A DNA stretch of 64,000 nt from Phycisphaerae bacterium (GTDB lineage Bacteria; Planctomycetota; Phycisphaerae; Phycisphaerales; SM1A02), in NCBI GenBank assembly GCA_002716385.1, contig PBAX01000014.1, positions 165,448-229,447 of the forward strand, in the 5' to 3' direction. The notes beneath the pieces are model-generated. The model saw only the letters and a program-made list of their open reading frames with translations, was not told the DNA's origin and did not search any database. Positions 54,615-62,408 of the stretch are shown here, one piece after another. Each line of letters starts with the position of its first letter. Position 1 is the first letter of the stretch. The translations under genes and the position numbers were made by a program.

Positions 54615-55541
54615 ATGCACATCAGAGACATCCTGGCTCGTGACAAGACCACGATCAGCTTTGAATTCTTTCCGCCTAAATCGGATTCCGCCTGCAAGGC
54701 CCTGTCCGATCGACTGGAAGCGTTCGAGTTGCTGTCGCCTTCGTTCGTCTCTGTGACCTACGGTGCCGGAGGCTCGACTCGCCAGAGAACCCACGATCTC
54801 GTGGTTTCATTGAAATCACGCGAACAGCTTGATCCGGTGCCTCATTTGACTTGTGTAATGCAGACCGCGACCGAACTGGATGACATCCTAGATCGCTACG
54901 CTCGAAATGGAATCAGCAATCTACTGATCATTCGCGGAGACAAGCCTGCAGATTGCGAGGTCTACGACTCTTCAAAGGAGGACTTCGCCCATGCCGCGGA
55001 TCTCGTGAGACATGTGAAGAAGTTCAATGAAAACGGACACCCCATGGACACACGGGGTTTCGGAATAGGTGTCGCTGGATTCCCAGAAGGACATCCCGAA
55101 ACACCGAACAGACTTCGTCAGATGGAACATCTCAAGGCAAAGGTCGATGCCGGCGCGGACTGGATCACGACTCAGATGTTCTTCGACAACCGCGTATTCT
55201 TCGACTGGTGTGAACAGTGCGAACTCAATGGTGTGTCGATTCCCAAGATAGCTGGGATCATGCCCATCACGAGTATCGCCAACATGAAACGGATGGCTGA
55301 TCTGGCGGCTGGAACAAATTTCCCGGCGAAACTCCAGAGAAGACTGCACAAGCATCAGGATGATCCCGAGGCGGTAGAGCAGATCGGCGTGCACTGGGCC
55401 TCTGAACAATGCAACGACCTGATAGACCATGATGTCAGAGGAATTCACTTCTACACCCTGAACCGGTCTGATGCGACGCTTCGCATCTTCAAGGCCCTTG
55501 GGGCCCATTCCAGCGAACTTCTTCGCAGTACGGGCGTTTGA
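54615..55541 (+). CDS. metF: Methylenetetrahydrofolate reductase
   Basis: A 308-residue FAD enzyme that reduces 5,10-methylene-THF to 5-methyl-THF for methionine synthesis. TTISFEFFPPKSD holds the catalytic Glu; VTYGAGGSTR, LLIIRGDKP and WITTQMFFDN are conserved flavin and folate segments. The ATG at 54615 (MHIRDILARDKTTISFEF) is chosen over 54564 because it matches the usual start. It is divergent from rex. Methionine synthase is not in the window. Confidence 0.94.
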   Translation: MHIRDILARDKTTISFEFFPPKSDSACKALSDRLEAFELLSPSFVSVTYGAGGSTRQRTHDLVVSLKSREQLDPVPHLTCVMQTATELDDILDRYARNGISNLLIIRGDKPADCEVYDSSKEDFAHAADLVRHVKKFNENGHPMDTRGFGIGVAGFPEGHPETPNRLRQMEHLKAKVDAGADWITTQMFFDNRVFFDWCEQCELNGVSIPKIAGIMPITSIANMKRMADLAAGTNFPAKLQRRLHKHQDDPEAVEQIGVHWASEQCNDLIDHDVRGIHFYTLNRSDATLRIFKALGAHSSELLRSTGV

Positions 55542-55593
55542 CCCCATTTGGCCGCCATTTGGCCCACAGATCCTGCTCTGGTAAGATCACGGA

Positions 55594-55818
55594 ATGGATC
55601 ACAAACGGAACCTGTTCATCTTGTTGTTCCTGGCGGCCTGTTGTCTGATGGCCCCTGAAACGTCTCTTGCGACGATGCCGAGCGTGGGCACACCTCCTGC
55701 ACCGGCAAGCAATATCAGTCCGCCGGCGGCCTTCATCGGGCTTCTGATCACATTCGCCTGCATTGGGATTGTCGTGCTGGTCAACCTCATTCCCTCGAAG
55801 CGCAAAGATGTCAAGTGA
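55594..55818 (+). CDS. Small membrane protein
   Basis: A 74-residue protein: signal peptide-like MDHKRNLFILLFLAACCLMA, a Pro/Ala-rich linker (about 25-45) and one membrane helix (AAFIGLLITFACIGIVVLVN), ending in SKRKDVK. Family unknown. It begins a row of three small exported or membrane proteins; the next frame starts 10 bp before its stop. Confidence 0.65.
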   Translation: MDHKRNLFILLFLAACCLMAPETSLATMPSVGTPPAPASNISPPAAFIGLLITFACIGIVVLVNLIPSKRKDVK

Positions 55819-56146
55819 CTCCCGGACTTCAACCGGACGCGAGATGTCGATTCCAAAGGTCGTGAGAAGATCACCTCTGGGTCTGCTTTGTCTGAATGCG
55901 ATCTTGCTGGTTGCACTTGGGGTCGTCACATTCGCGCCCAATGCCATTGGTCAGTTTCAGCCTAAAAGCAACACCCTTGCGATCTCCGCCGCCAGTGGTA
56001 TCTCGAAGGAGCAGCTGCTCTGGATGTTCCATCCGCAATCCATGGAGATGGTTGTCGTTGGCTGGGACCGAACCGGGAAATCAATGATTCCTCTTGATTA
56101 CAGAAATGTCGCCGAAGATGTCGAGCTTCTGAAGCGTTCACGTTGA
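55808..56146 (+). CDS. Small hypothetical exported protein
   Basis: A 112-residue protein (start 55808; 55844 is an alternative) with hydrophobic segment LLCLNAILLVALGVVTFAP, after which IGQFQPKSNTLAISAASGIS starts the mature part. No domain recognised. The following gene starts 15 bp after its stop, and its own start overlaps the previous gene, so the three are likely one transcript. Confidence 0.65.
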   Translation: MSSDSRTSTGREMSIPKVVRRSPLGLLCLNAILLVALGVVTFAPNAIGQFQPKSNTLAISAASGISKEQLLWMFHPQSMEMVVVGWDRTGKSMIPLDYRNVAEDVELLKRSR

Positions 56147-56160
56147 TTGGCCAATCCATC

Positions 56161-56496
56161 ATGAGATCAAATTCACGAATCCTTCTCTCAATCTCCGCCC
56201 TGTGCATAGGTGCCTTGATCCTGATTCAGTTGGGTGGAAACCACCAGCCTGTCGTTCATGGAGACATGATTGTGGAGGGTGGTGGCTTCACCATGCTCAC
56301 GATGGGTGGACGTCCGGGAGCCAGAGATCAGGATGCGCATTCTCTGATTCTGCTGGACAACCATGGTGGCTGGATGATGGCGTACGAACTTGTTGGTGCA
56401 AGGCCGAAACGCACCATAGAACTACTGGACGGTGGGCCCATGGAACGCCTGTTTGAGCGTGGTCGATTCCTTCCCAGGCCGCCTGCCGGGCCCTGA
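56161..56496 (+). CDS. Small hypothetical exported protein
   Basis: A 111-residue protein: hydrophobic N-terminus RILLSISALCIGALILIQLG, then a short beta-rich domain (VVHGDMIVEGGGFTMLTMGG, SLILLDNHGGWMMAYELVG). The body has the same look as the second half of the previous protein (VVVGWDRTGKSM), and the two may be related. Start: ATG at 56161 rather than TTG at 56143. Function unknown. Confidence 0.65.
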   Translation: MRSNSRILLSISALCIGALILIQLGGNHQPVVHGDMIVEGGGFTMLTMGGRPGARDQDAHSLILLDNHGGWMMAYELVGARPKRTIELLDGGPMERLFERGRFLPRPPAGP

Positions 56497-56557
56497 AGCC
56501 ATCTTCATTCGGATCGAGGGCTGACATCATCCACCCAGCAGGCGTACACTGGCTGTC

Positions 56558-57472
56558 ATGGCAGATCACCCTGTAGACGCCATCATGCTTGAGAATCGAG
56601 CAGCGTCCTTCACCCGTCGCTCGATCAAGGAATCCGCCAAGAAGCATGGGCTTCGATTGGCCCTTTCCATGGTTGACCTGACAACTCTGGAAGGTTCGGA
56701 TTCGCCTGAAAAGGTTCGTTCACTCTGTCGGAAGGCCATCAAACCATGGGAAGGTGACATCGAGACGCCGCTTCCTTCCGTCGCCGCGGTCTGCGTCTAC
56801 CCAAACCTCGTACCGGTCGCAAAGGAAATACTCGATGGCACAGGCGTTCATATCGCCTCCGTCGCCACCGGCTTTCCCAGTGGACAGTTCCCCATCGGCG
56901 TACGACTGAGAGATGCTGCGGAAGCGGTGGCTGCCGGTGCCGATGAAATCGACATGGTGATCAATCGAGGTGCATTCCTTGCAGGACGCGAGGACGAGGT
57001 GGCCGAGGAGATTCGCGAAGTTCGATCCACGGTCCATCCAGCCCATTTGAAGATCATTCTCGAGACCGGTGAACTGGGCAACTACGACGCCATTCGTCGT
57101 GCCAGCGATCTGGCCATGGAAGCGGCCGCCTCTGTCGGACCCATTCGTGATGGAGAAGTCTTCATCAAGACCTCTACTGGAAAGATATCGCCCGCTGCCA
57201 CCATGCCATCGGTACTGGTGATGCTGGAAGCGATCAGAGACCACTGGTTTGCAACAGGTGTCCGTATTGGAATGAAGCCCGCAGGTGGTATCCGCCAGGC
57301 TAAGGCGGCGCTGCATCAGCTCGCCATGGTCAAGGAAACCCTTGGTGACGACTGGCTGACACCGCGTCTATTTCGATTTGGCGCTTCGAGCCTTGCCAAT
57401 GATCTGCTGCGGCAGCTGATCCGGATCGAAAGAGGTTGTTACATGGCGGAACACGATTTTTCAGAAGCCTGA
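56558..57472 (+). CDS. deoC: Deoxyribose-phosphate aldolase
   Basis: A 304-residue class I aldolase that splits 2-deoxyribose 5-phosphate into glyceraldehyde 3-phosphate and acetaldehyde. The Schiff-base lysine is in VFIKTSTGKI; GADEIDMVINRGAFLAG and MKPAGGIRQAKAAL (second catalytic Lys) are intact. It is longer at the N-terminus than the 220-260 residue prokaryotic enzymes, nearer to the actinobacterial/eukaryotic branch. It is followed 14 bp later by an aldehyde dehydrogenase gene and then a second, truncated one, fitting a deoxynucleoside catabolic unit. Confidence 0.95.
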   Translation: MADHPVDAIMLENRAASFTRRSIKESAKKHGLRLALSMVDLTTLEGSDSPEKVRSLCRKAIKPWEGDIETPLPSVAAVCVYPNLVPVAKEILDGTGVHIASVATGFPSGQFPIGVRLRDAAEAVAAGADEIDMVINRGAFLAGREDEVAEEIREVRSTVHPAHLKIILETGELGNYDAIRRASDLAMEAAASVGPIRDGEVFIKTSTGKISPAATMPSVLVMLEAIRDHWFATGVRIGMKPAGGIRQAKAALHQLAMVKETLGDDWLTPRLFRFGASSLANDLLRQLIRIERGCYMAEHDFSEA

Positions 57473-57486
57473 CTTGGAGTTCATTC

Positions 57487-58974
57487 GTGACAGATGCAAT
57501 GTCCAGCAAATCGGTTGAGATCCACAAGGGTGCCCCGCAGGAAAGTGCCTGGGACTACGCCCCTGCCCCAGAACGGACGCCGGTAGTCATCGATGATCGG
57601 TACGACCTTTTCATAAACGGAGACTTCCAGTCTCCACGATCACGTCGATGGTTCAAGACGATTTCACCATCCACGGGCGAACCACTTGCCAGAATCGCCA
57701 CCGCCAATGAAGCCGATGTGGATGATGCGGTTTCAGCCGCTCGCGAGGCTCTGCCTGGCTGGTCGAGGCTCAGTGGGCAGGAACGAGCTAAGTATCTGTT
57801 CAGGATCGCCCGACGGATTCAGGAACGAGCACGCGAACTATCCGTTCTCGAGACCATGGATGGCGGAAAGCCAATCAAGGAATCTCGGGATGTCGACATT
57901 CCTCTGGCCGCTCGTCACTTCTTCTATCACGCCGGCTGGGCTGACAAGCTCCGCTGGGCCTTCGCGGGAGCAGAAGCTAAACCGGTAGGCGTGTGTGGAC
58001 AGATCATCCCGTGGAATTTCCCGCTCCTCATGGCGGCCTGGAAGATTGCTCCGGCGCTCGCATGTGGAAACACCTGTGTTCTCAAGCCAGCTGAAACAAC
58101 CTCACTGACGGCGCTCAGGCTCGCCGAGATCTTTCAGGAAGCGGGGCTTCCGCCTGGTGTCGTGAACATCGTGACGGGTGCCGGCAAGACCGGACAACAT
58201 CTCGCGGCCCATCAGGGAATCGACAAGCTCGCATTCACCGGTTCGACCGAGGTTGGACGCGCCATTGCCGAAGTGGCGGCGGTGGGTGATCGCAACCTCA
58301 CACTTGAACTCGGTGGGAAGAGCCCTCACATCATCTTCGCTGATGCGGCTCTGGACCAGGCCATCGAAGGAATTGTGACAGGAATCTGGTTCAACCAGGG
58401 GCATGTCTGCTGTGCAGGCTCAAGACTTTTTGTCGAGGAATCGATCAAGGACGAGGTCATCAGACGACTGGAGCATCGCATGCAATCCCTGCGTGTGGGC
58501 GATCCACTGGACAAGAACACGGATATCGGCGCCATCAACAATCCAGAACAGTTGAAGAAGATTCAGGCATACGTGGAGACCGGACAATCGGAAGGTGGAC
58601 GACTCCACGAGATACCGAACCAGTCCCTTCCCAACAAGGGATACTGGCACCGCCCGTGTTTCCTGACGGGCGTGCAGCCAAGCCATGTCATTGCTCGCGA
58701 AGAGGTCTTTGGCCCCGTTCTTGCCGTGATGACCTTCAGAACGCCCGAAGAAGCCCTCAAGCGAGCGAACAACACACCATATGGTCTCGCCGCCGGTGTA
58801 TGGACGGACAAGGGTGCACGCATCTTTGAAATGGCGAAAAGGCTTGAAGCGGGTGTGATCTGGTGCAACACGTACAACCAGTTCGATGCCGCTTCGCCCT
58901 TTGGTGGAATCAAGGAATCAGGATTTGGTCGGGAGGGTGGCCGACATGGATTGCGAGCCTATGTTCGACTTTGA
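57487..58974 (+). CDS. Aldehyde dehydrogenase
   Basis: A 495-residue NAD(P)-dependent enzyme of the ALDH superfamily. Conserved: IIPWNFPLLMAAWKIAPALA, FTGSTEVGRAI, the general-base Glu in LELGGKSPHI, the catalytic Cys in NQGHVCCAGSRLF, and EEVFGPVLAV. The GTG at 57487 has TGGAG eight bases upstream; ATG 57499 is the alternative. Located after deoC, it most likely oxidises the acetaldehyde that DeoC releases, an inference from context. It is followed by an ALDH-like gene lacking the catalytic half. Confidence 0.94.
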   Translation: MTDAMSSKSVEIHKGAPQESAWDYAPAPERTPVVIDDRYDLFINGDFQSPRSRRWFKTISPSTGEPLARIATANEADVDDAVSAAREALPGWSRLSGQERAKYLFRIARRIQERARELSVLETMDGGKPIKESRDVDIPLAARHFFYHAGWADKLRWAFAGAEAKPVGVCGQIIPWNFPLLMAAWKIAPALACGNTCVLKPAETTSLTALRLAEIFQEAGLPPGVVNIVTGAGKTGQHLAAHQGIDKLAFTGSTEVGRAIAEVAAVGDRNLTLELGGKSPHIIFADAALDQAIEGIVTGIWFNQGHVCCAGSRLFVEESIKDEVIRRLEHRMQSLRVGDPLDKNTDIGAINNPEQLKKIQAYVETGQSEGGRLHEIPNQSLPNKGYWHRPCFLTGVQPSHVIAREEVFGPVLAVMTFRTPEEALKRANNTPYGLAAGVWTDKGARIFEMAKRLEAGVIWCNTYNQFDAASPFGGIKESGFGREGGRHGLRAYVRL

Positions 58975-59003
58975 AGTCAATCGCGACTCCCGGGAGACGT
59001 TTC

Positions 59004-59879
59004 ATGCCACAACGTGTTGATGTTTCAAAAACATGGAAGTTGTATATCGGCGGACGATTTGTTCGAAGCGAATCGGGTCAATCCCTGCCAATCAAACACA
59101 AACGCCATGGGACGACTGTTCATCTTTGCAAGGCCTCCCGAAAAGATCTCCGGGATGCCGTCGAGGCCGCGACAGCCGCTCGCAAGACCTGGGGGGCAGC
59201 ATCGGGCTATCTGCGTGGTCAGATTCTCTATCGAATGGCTGAGATGCTTGAATGTCGTCGCGCAGAGATGGCTGAAGCATTGGCCGCGATGGGGTCCACG
59301 AATCCCAAGAAGCGACTTGAAGAAGTCGATCTCTCGATCGATCGGATCGTCGGGTTCGCAGGATGGGCCGACAAGCTTGAGCAGATTCTGGGGGGACAGA
59401 ATGCAGTCCCGGGCCCCTACTACAACATCACTGTTCCAGAACCGACTGGTGTTGTTGCTGTCCTGCCGCCCGAAAAACCCGCCTTGCTGGCAAGCGTCAC
59501 AATGCTGTCAGCTCCCCTGTGCGCAGGAAACTCAATCATCCTGCTGGCACCCGAATCAAACCCCCTGCCAACAGCATTACTTGCTGAAATCGTGGCCACG
59601 TCCGACGTGCCGGCGGGTGCCGTGAACATACTCACCGGACCTCGAGAGGAACTGATTGGCCACATGGCCGACCATAGAGCAATCAATGCCATCTCAGCAG
59701 TGAATCTGGAGGATGACATGTTGCAGAAGCTGCGTGAACGAGCCGCCGAAAGCATTAAGCGGGTACGGCACGATCGATTGACTCAACCTGCCTGGTCGAA
59801 GCACGAGGAACGGTGTTCTCCATGGTCCGTCGAACCCTTCCTTGAAATGAAGACACTCTGGCACCCATCCGCCTGTTAA
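59004..59879 (+). CDS. Truncated aldehyde dehydrogenase-like protein (no catalytic Cys)
   Basis: A 291-residue protein similar to the N-terminal, NAD-binding half of ALDH: KLYIGGRFVRSESGQ, the helical domain RMAEMLECRRAEMAEALAAM, GWADKLEQILGG, PEPTGVVAVLPPEKPALLAS (in place of PWNFP) and LAPESNPLPTALLAEI. The sequence then leaves the family after about residue 240 and ends without the catalytic Cys and Glu modules. Such companion ALDH genes after deoC and a full ALDH occur in other bacteria at normal length; here it is short. It may be a non-catalytic partner or a decaying paralogue. Its last 4 bp overlap the convergent lipoprotein gene. Confidence 0.88.
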   Translation: MPQRVDVSKTWKLYIGGRFVRSESGQSLPIKHKRHGTTVHLCKASRKDLRDAVEAATAARKTWGAASGYLRGQILYRMAEMLECRRAEMAEALAAMGSTNPKKRLEEVDLSIDRIVGFAGWADKLEQILGGQNAVPGPYYNITVPEPTGVVAVLPPEKPALLASVTMLSAPLCAGNSIILLAPESNPLPTALLAEIVATSDVPAGAVNILTGPREELIGHMADHRAINAISAVNLEDDMLQKLRERAAESIKRVRHDRLTQPAWSKHEERCSPWSVEPFLEMKTLWHPSAC

Positions 59880-60835
59880 AGCCTGGGAACTTCCACCAGC
59901 ATGGGTTTCTGTGGACGTGAGCCTGAACCGGGGTCTCCACGGATCACGGGAATCATGAGTGGCTCGCCGTTGACGAGCCGCATGGGAAACGTATCCACCA
60001 CCCGCTCAACAGCTGGCGAACGAATGCCGGAAGCGGCATCGACAGCTCGATGGTCAAATACACCGATCGTCACGGTGCTCATCTGCTTGAGCTCGTCATG
60101 ATGGAACCATGCCTTGTGCCCTGCGGATCTGAGTGACCGTGCATAGTCCTCGGCGATTTTTCGGCGGCGATCGGGGGGCAGCTCCCCGCTTTCGAAGTCC
60201 CCCCAGACGGCAATCTCGACGGTGTACAGGGTTCTAGCCTCTGGATAGTTGAGTCTCAGAGACAACAACTCGATGGGATCGATCGTCGAGGGATCTCTTG
60301 GTGGAACGACCTCGGTCAGAATCGGTGTCTCGAATATCTTCCTACCCTGAATTCGAACATTGCGGAGCTTGGCTGTGGCATCCCGCACTTTGGGATCATT
60401 CCACCCGTCATAGTCCCCATAGAGGACCATGGATTGGTCCGGTTCGGAATAGATAGAGAGCTCTTCGCCGATTCCAGGCAGCAACAGTCCGAGCCGCCGG
60501 ATGTATTCATTCCCTTCCGCTCGATGGGAGTCACTGGAGAAGGTTGCTACACAGATGCCGTATCTGGGTACCGCCAGTCTGGAACCGGGATTTGTCGAAT
60601 CCAAGGGCTTCTTTTCCGCTGGTACGGTCCCGCTACCGGATGACAGGAGGCCTTCCACCGCGTCCCAATCCTGTCCGAAATCCGCCTCCTCGGCTTGTGG
60701 TGTCTGATTCATCTCCAGACGTGGCGCACGGACTCTAGATGTTGTCTTCTTATTGGTGGAAGCGGGCTCACAAGCCAGTCCAACAAGAAGAATGAGAGCC
60801 ATTAAAAAGGCAAATATGAGGCGTCTTGATTGCAT
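59876..60835 (-). CDS. Hypothetical lipoprotein
   Basis: A 319-residue protein with signal peptide MQSRRLIFAFLMALILLVG and lipobox LACEP. Residues about 25-85 are a low-complexity linker. The mature domain contains two similar beta-alpha units (ICVATFSSDSHRAEGNEYIR; YTVEIAVWGDFESGELPP... with AEDYARSLRSAGHKAWFHHD) that resemble SPOR-like repeats, which bind denuded peptidoglycan. That assignment is tentative. Convergent with the ALDH-like gene. Confidence 0.75.
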   Translation of the reverse strand: MQSRRLIFAFLMALILLVGLACEPASTNKKTTSRVRAPRLEMNQTPQAEEADFGQDWDAVEGLLSSGSGTVPAEKKPLDSTNPGSRLAVPRYGICVATFSSDSHRAEGNEYIRRLGLLLPGIGEELSIYSEPDQSMVLYGDYDGWNDPKVRDATAKLRNVRIQGRKIFETPILTEVVPPRDPSTIDPIELLSLRLNYPEARTLYTVEIAVWGDFESGELPPDRRRKIAEDYARSLRSAGHKAWFHHDELKQMSTVTIGVFDHRAVDAASGIRSPAVERVVDTFPMRLVNGEPLMIPVIRGDPGSGSRPQKPMLVEVPRL

Positions 60836-61159
60836 GGCTACATTCTCTCAAATACTCACCGGCCTTCTCGACCATTTAAGGGCTTATCAGGCTGTTTTTA
60901 TGAACCCAAGTTATTGCCATATATGAGTTTGTGTCAAACTGAGCAGAATTCGGAAAGTTCAAGGACTTGGGCCCTAGAAGACGATGAACTGGTCGGTGAC
61001 GGACTTGGTGCTCTGTCGCATGGTGGATTCTGCCATCCAGCCAGTAATTAGGTCTTGGCTGAAGGCAATTCCAGGGAAGATTGATTTGAGGAAACCGGCC
61101 AACTCGGCCGGGGGGTTTCGTGTGGCTCAAGACCACCCTACCCCGCAAGGAGCTTTGAG
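60836..61159. other. Divergent intergenic region between lipoprotein and flgM
   Basis: A 324-bp stretch without a convincing gene. It must hold the promoters of the minus-strand lipoprotein and possibly of flgM. A 6-bp stem CCGGCC/GGCCGG with five-base loop lies about 60 bp before flgM. I did not find a clear sigma-28-type promoter (TAAA-N15-GCCGATAA) or a c-di-GMP riboswitch core. Confidence 0.3.
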
Positions 61160-61477
61160 ATGCTTGATATCGCATCTATCGGAAATGGCCTGGTGGGGCC
61201 TGGTCGTGAATTTGGTGGCCCAAGGGCAATTCGACCAGTCACAGAACCTTCGCCTTCGAGATCCAATGACGTATCGCGACTTCAGACCGGTGCCGGCCCT
61301 CGGCAGCAGCTTGATCGTGTCGAGGTCTCCGAACACGCTGAGCTGATGGCCCGGCTGTCGGAGGTCCCAGAGGTCAGGTGGGATCGAATCGAGGCTGCCA
61401 AAGCTGCTATCCAGCAGAGTGATTACATCGATCGCCATCTGGATGATGCCATCAAATCCCTCCTTTCAGACCTTTGA
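61160..61477 (+). CDS. flgM: Anti-sigma-28 factor FlgM
   Basis: A 105-residue protein whose C-terminal half matches FlgM: VEVSEHAELMARLSEVPEVR, then WDRIEAAKAAIQQSDYIDRH and DDAIKSLLSDL. This is the sigma-binding region, which holds FliA inactive until FlgM is exported through the finished hook. The N-terminal half is disordered and basic, as usual. AAGGAG lies eight bases before the ATG. No other flagellar gene is adjacent; the only other one in the window is the FliN-like gene at 30.1 kb. Confidence 0.88.
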   Translation: MLDIASIGNGLVGPGREFGGPRAIRPVTEPSPSRSNDVSRLQTGAGPRQQLDRVEVSEHAELMARLSEVPEVRWDRIEAAKAAIQQSDYIDRHLDDAIKSLLSDL

Positions 61478-61550
61478 TTGAAGTTCAGACGGCTATGGGT
61501 GTTTCTCGGAAACCCTCATGAGGCCTAAGCAGATATGCTCCATGGCTCTG

Positions 61551-62093
61551 ATGGATGGCAATCTCAAATTCCGGCTCAGTCGAAAGATGTTCGTTGCCAC
61601 AGCAATGGCATGTCTGGTGCACATGGTCAGTTGCCAACCAAAGTCGCTTGTCCCCGGAAAACTACCGCAGGGCTCCATAGAACAATTCCCCTATAGACCT
61701 GTTGAAATCTCGATTCATCCACTGAGTCGATATTGGATCTCCCCGTCAGGTGAGATGGAAATAGAGGCGAGAATCGAATTTCTTGATCGGGACGGATATC
61801 CCACACGTGGAATTGGTCGTCTGGAATTGAATCTCAAGGATCTGGACGGGAAAAATGTGGAGTCGTGGATTCTCCCACTTTCCAATTTCGAGACCAACAA
61901 GTCACACTTTGACCGGATCACGAGAACCTATCTGATCAGACTCAGTCTCCCGAATCAAGATGTGCCGACCAGAGCCAGACTGAAGGTCGATCTGATTTGC
62001 CCTGATGGGACGACGCTGACCGCCTCCGATGTGCTCAAGGAGCCTCAGAAGCCTGATTCCACGGAACGACCGCAGGAACCAGATGTCAATTGA
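61551..62093 (+). CDS. Hypothetical lipoprotein
   Basis: A protein of about 180 residues. KMFVATAMACLVHMVSC is a signal peptide with a lipobox-like end, followed by QPKS. The mature part is beta-rich (YWISPSGEMEIEARIEFLDR, GIGRLELNLKDLDGK, YLIRLSLPNQDVPTRARLKV), consistent with an immunoglobulin-like sandwich, and ends in a Pro/Glu-rich tail. Starts at 61518 or 61587 are possible. It follows flgM by 73 bp. Confidence 0.7.
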   Translation: MDGNLKFRLSRKMFVATAMACLVHMVSCQPKSLVPGKLPQGSIEQFPYRPVEISIHPLSRYWISPSGEMEIEARIEFLDRDGYPTRGIGRLELNLKDLDGKNVESWILPLSNFETNKSHFDRITRTYLIRLSLPNQDVPTRARLKVDLICPDGTTLTASDVLKEPQKPDSTERPQEPDVN

Positions 62094-62125
62094 GTTTCAA
62101 TTGAACCATCTCATGGATCATCTTG

Positions 62126-62389
62126 TCATGCGGGTTCGATGACCTCGACCACGCTGTACTGATCAAGATTCAAGACAACGATTTCGCCATCATCCAGCTG
62201 AAGTTCAAGGCGATCCAACCAAAGCTGATCATCCTTGGCATGCGCAAACCACGAACCGGTCTTGGCCTGTCGTGACCGTTGGATCAGGCCTTCGACGATA
62301 TTGGTCCAGGTTCGATCCCTCAATGGTGTCTGCTGAGTGACTCGAACTCTGGTACCCGGTGCATGGATGTTGGTCAGGAATGCCATCAT
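62126..62389 (-). CDS. Small hypothetical protein
   Basis: An 87-residue soluble protein (MMAFLTNIHAPGTRVRVTQQ at the start). The arrangement of five short strands with a Trp-rich middle (TGSWFAHAKDDQLWLDRLEL) suggests a small barrel fold. No family recognised. It lies 19 bp downstream of the M16-like gene on the same strand and is probably cotranscribed. Confidence 0.72.
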   Translation of the reverse strand: MMAFLTNIHAPGTRVRVTQQTPLRDRTWTNIVEGLIQRSRQAKTGSWFAHAKDDQLWLDRLELQLDDGEIVVLNLDQYSVVEVIEPA

Positions 62390-62408
62390 TTAATCCTAGC
62401 AGGCGGAA

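Noticed and set aside
60984..61346. 120-codon plus-strand frame upstream of and overlapping flgM
   Set aside because: It is out of frame with flgM, lacks a ribosome site and shows no domain, while flgM has both.
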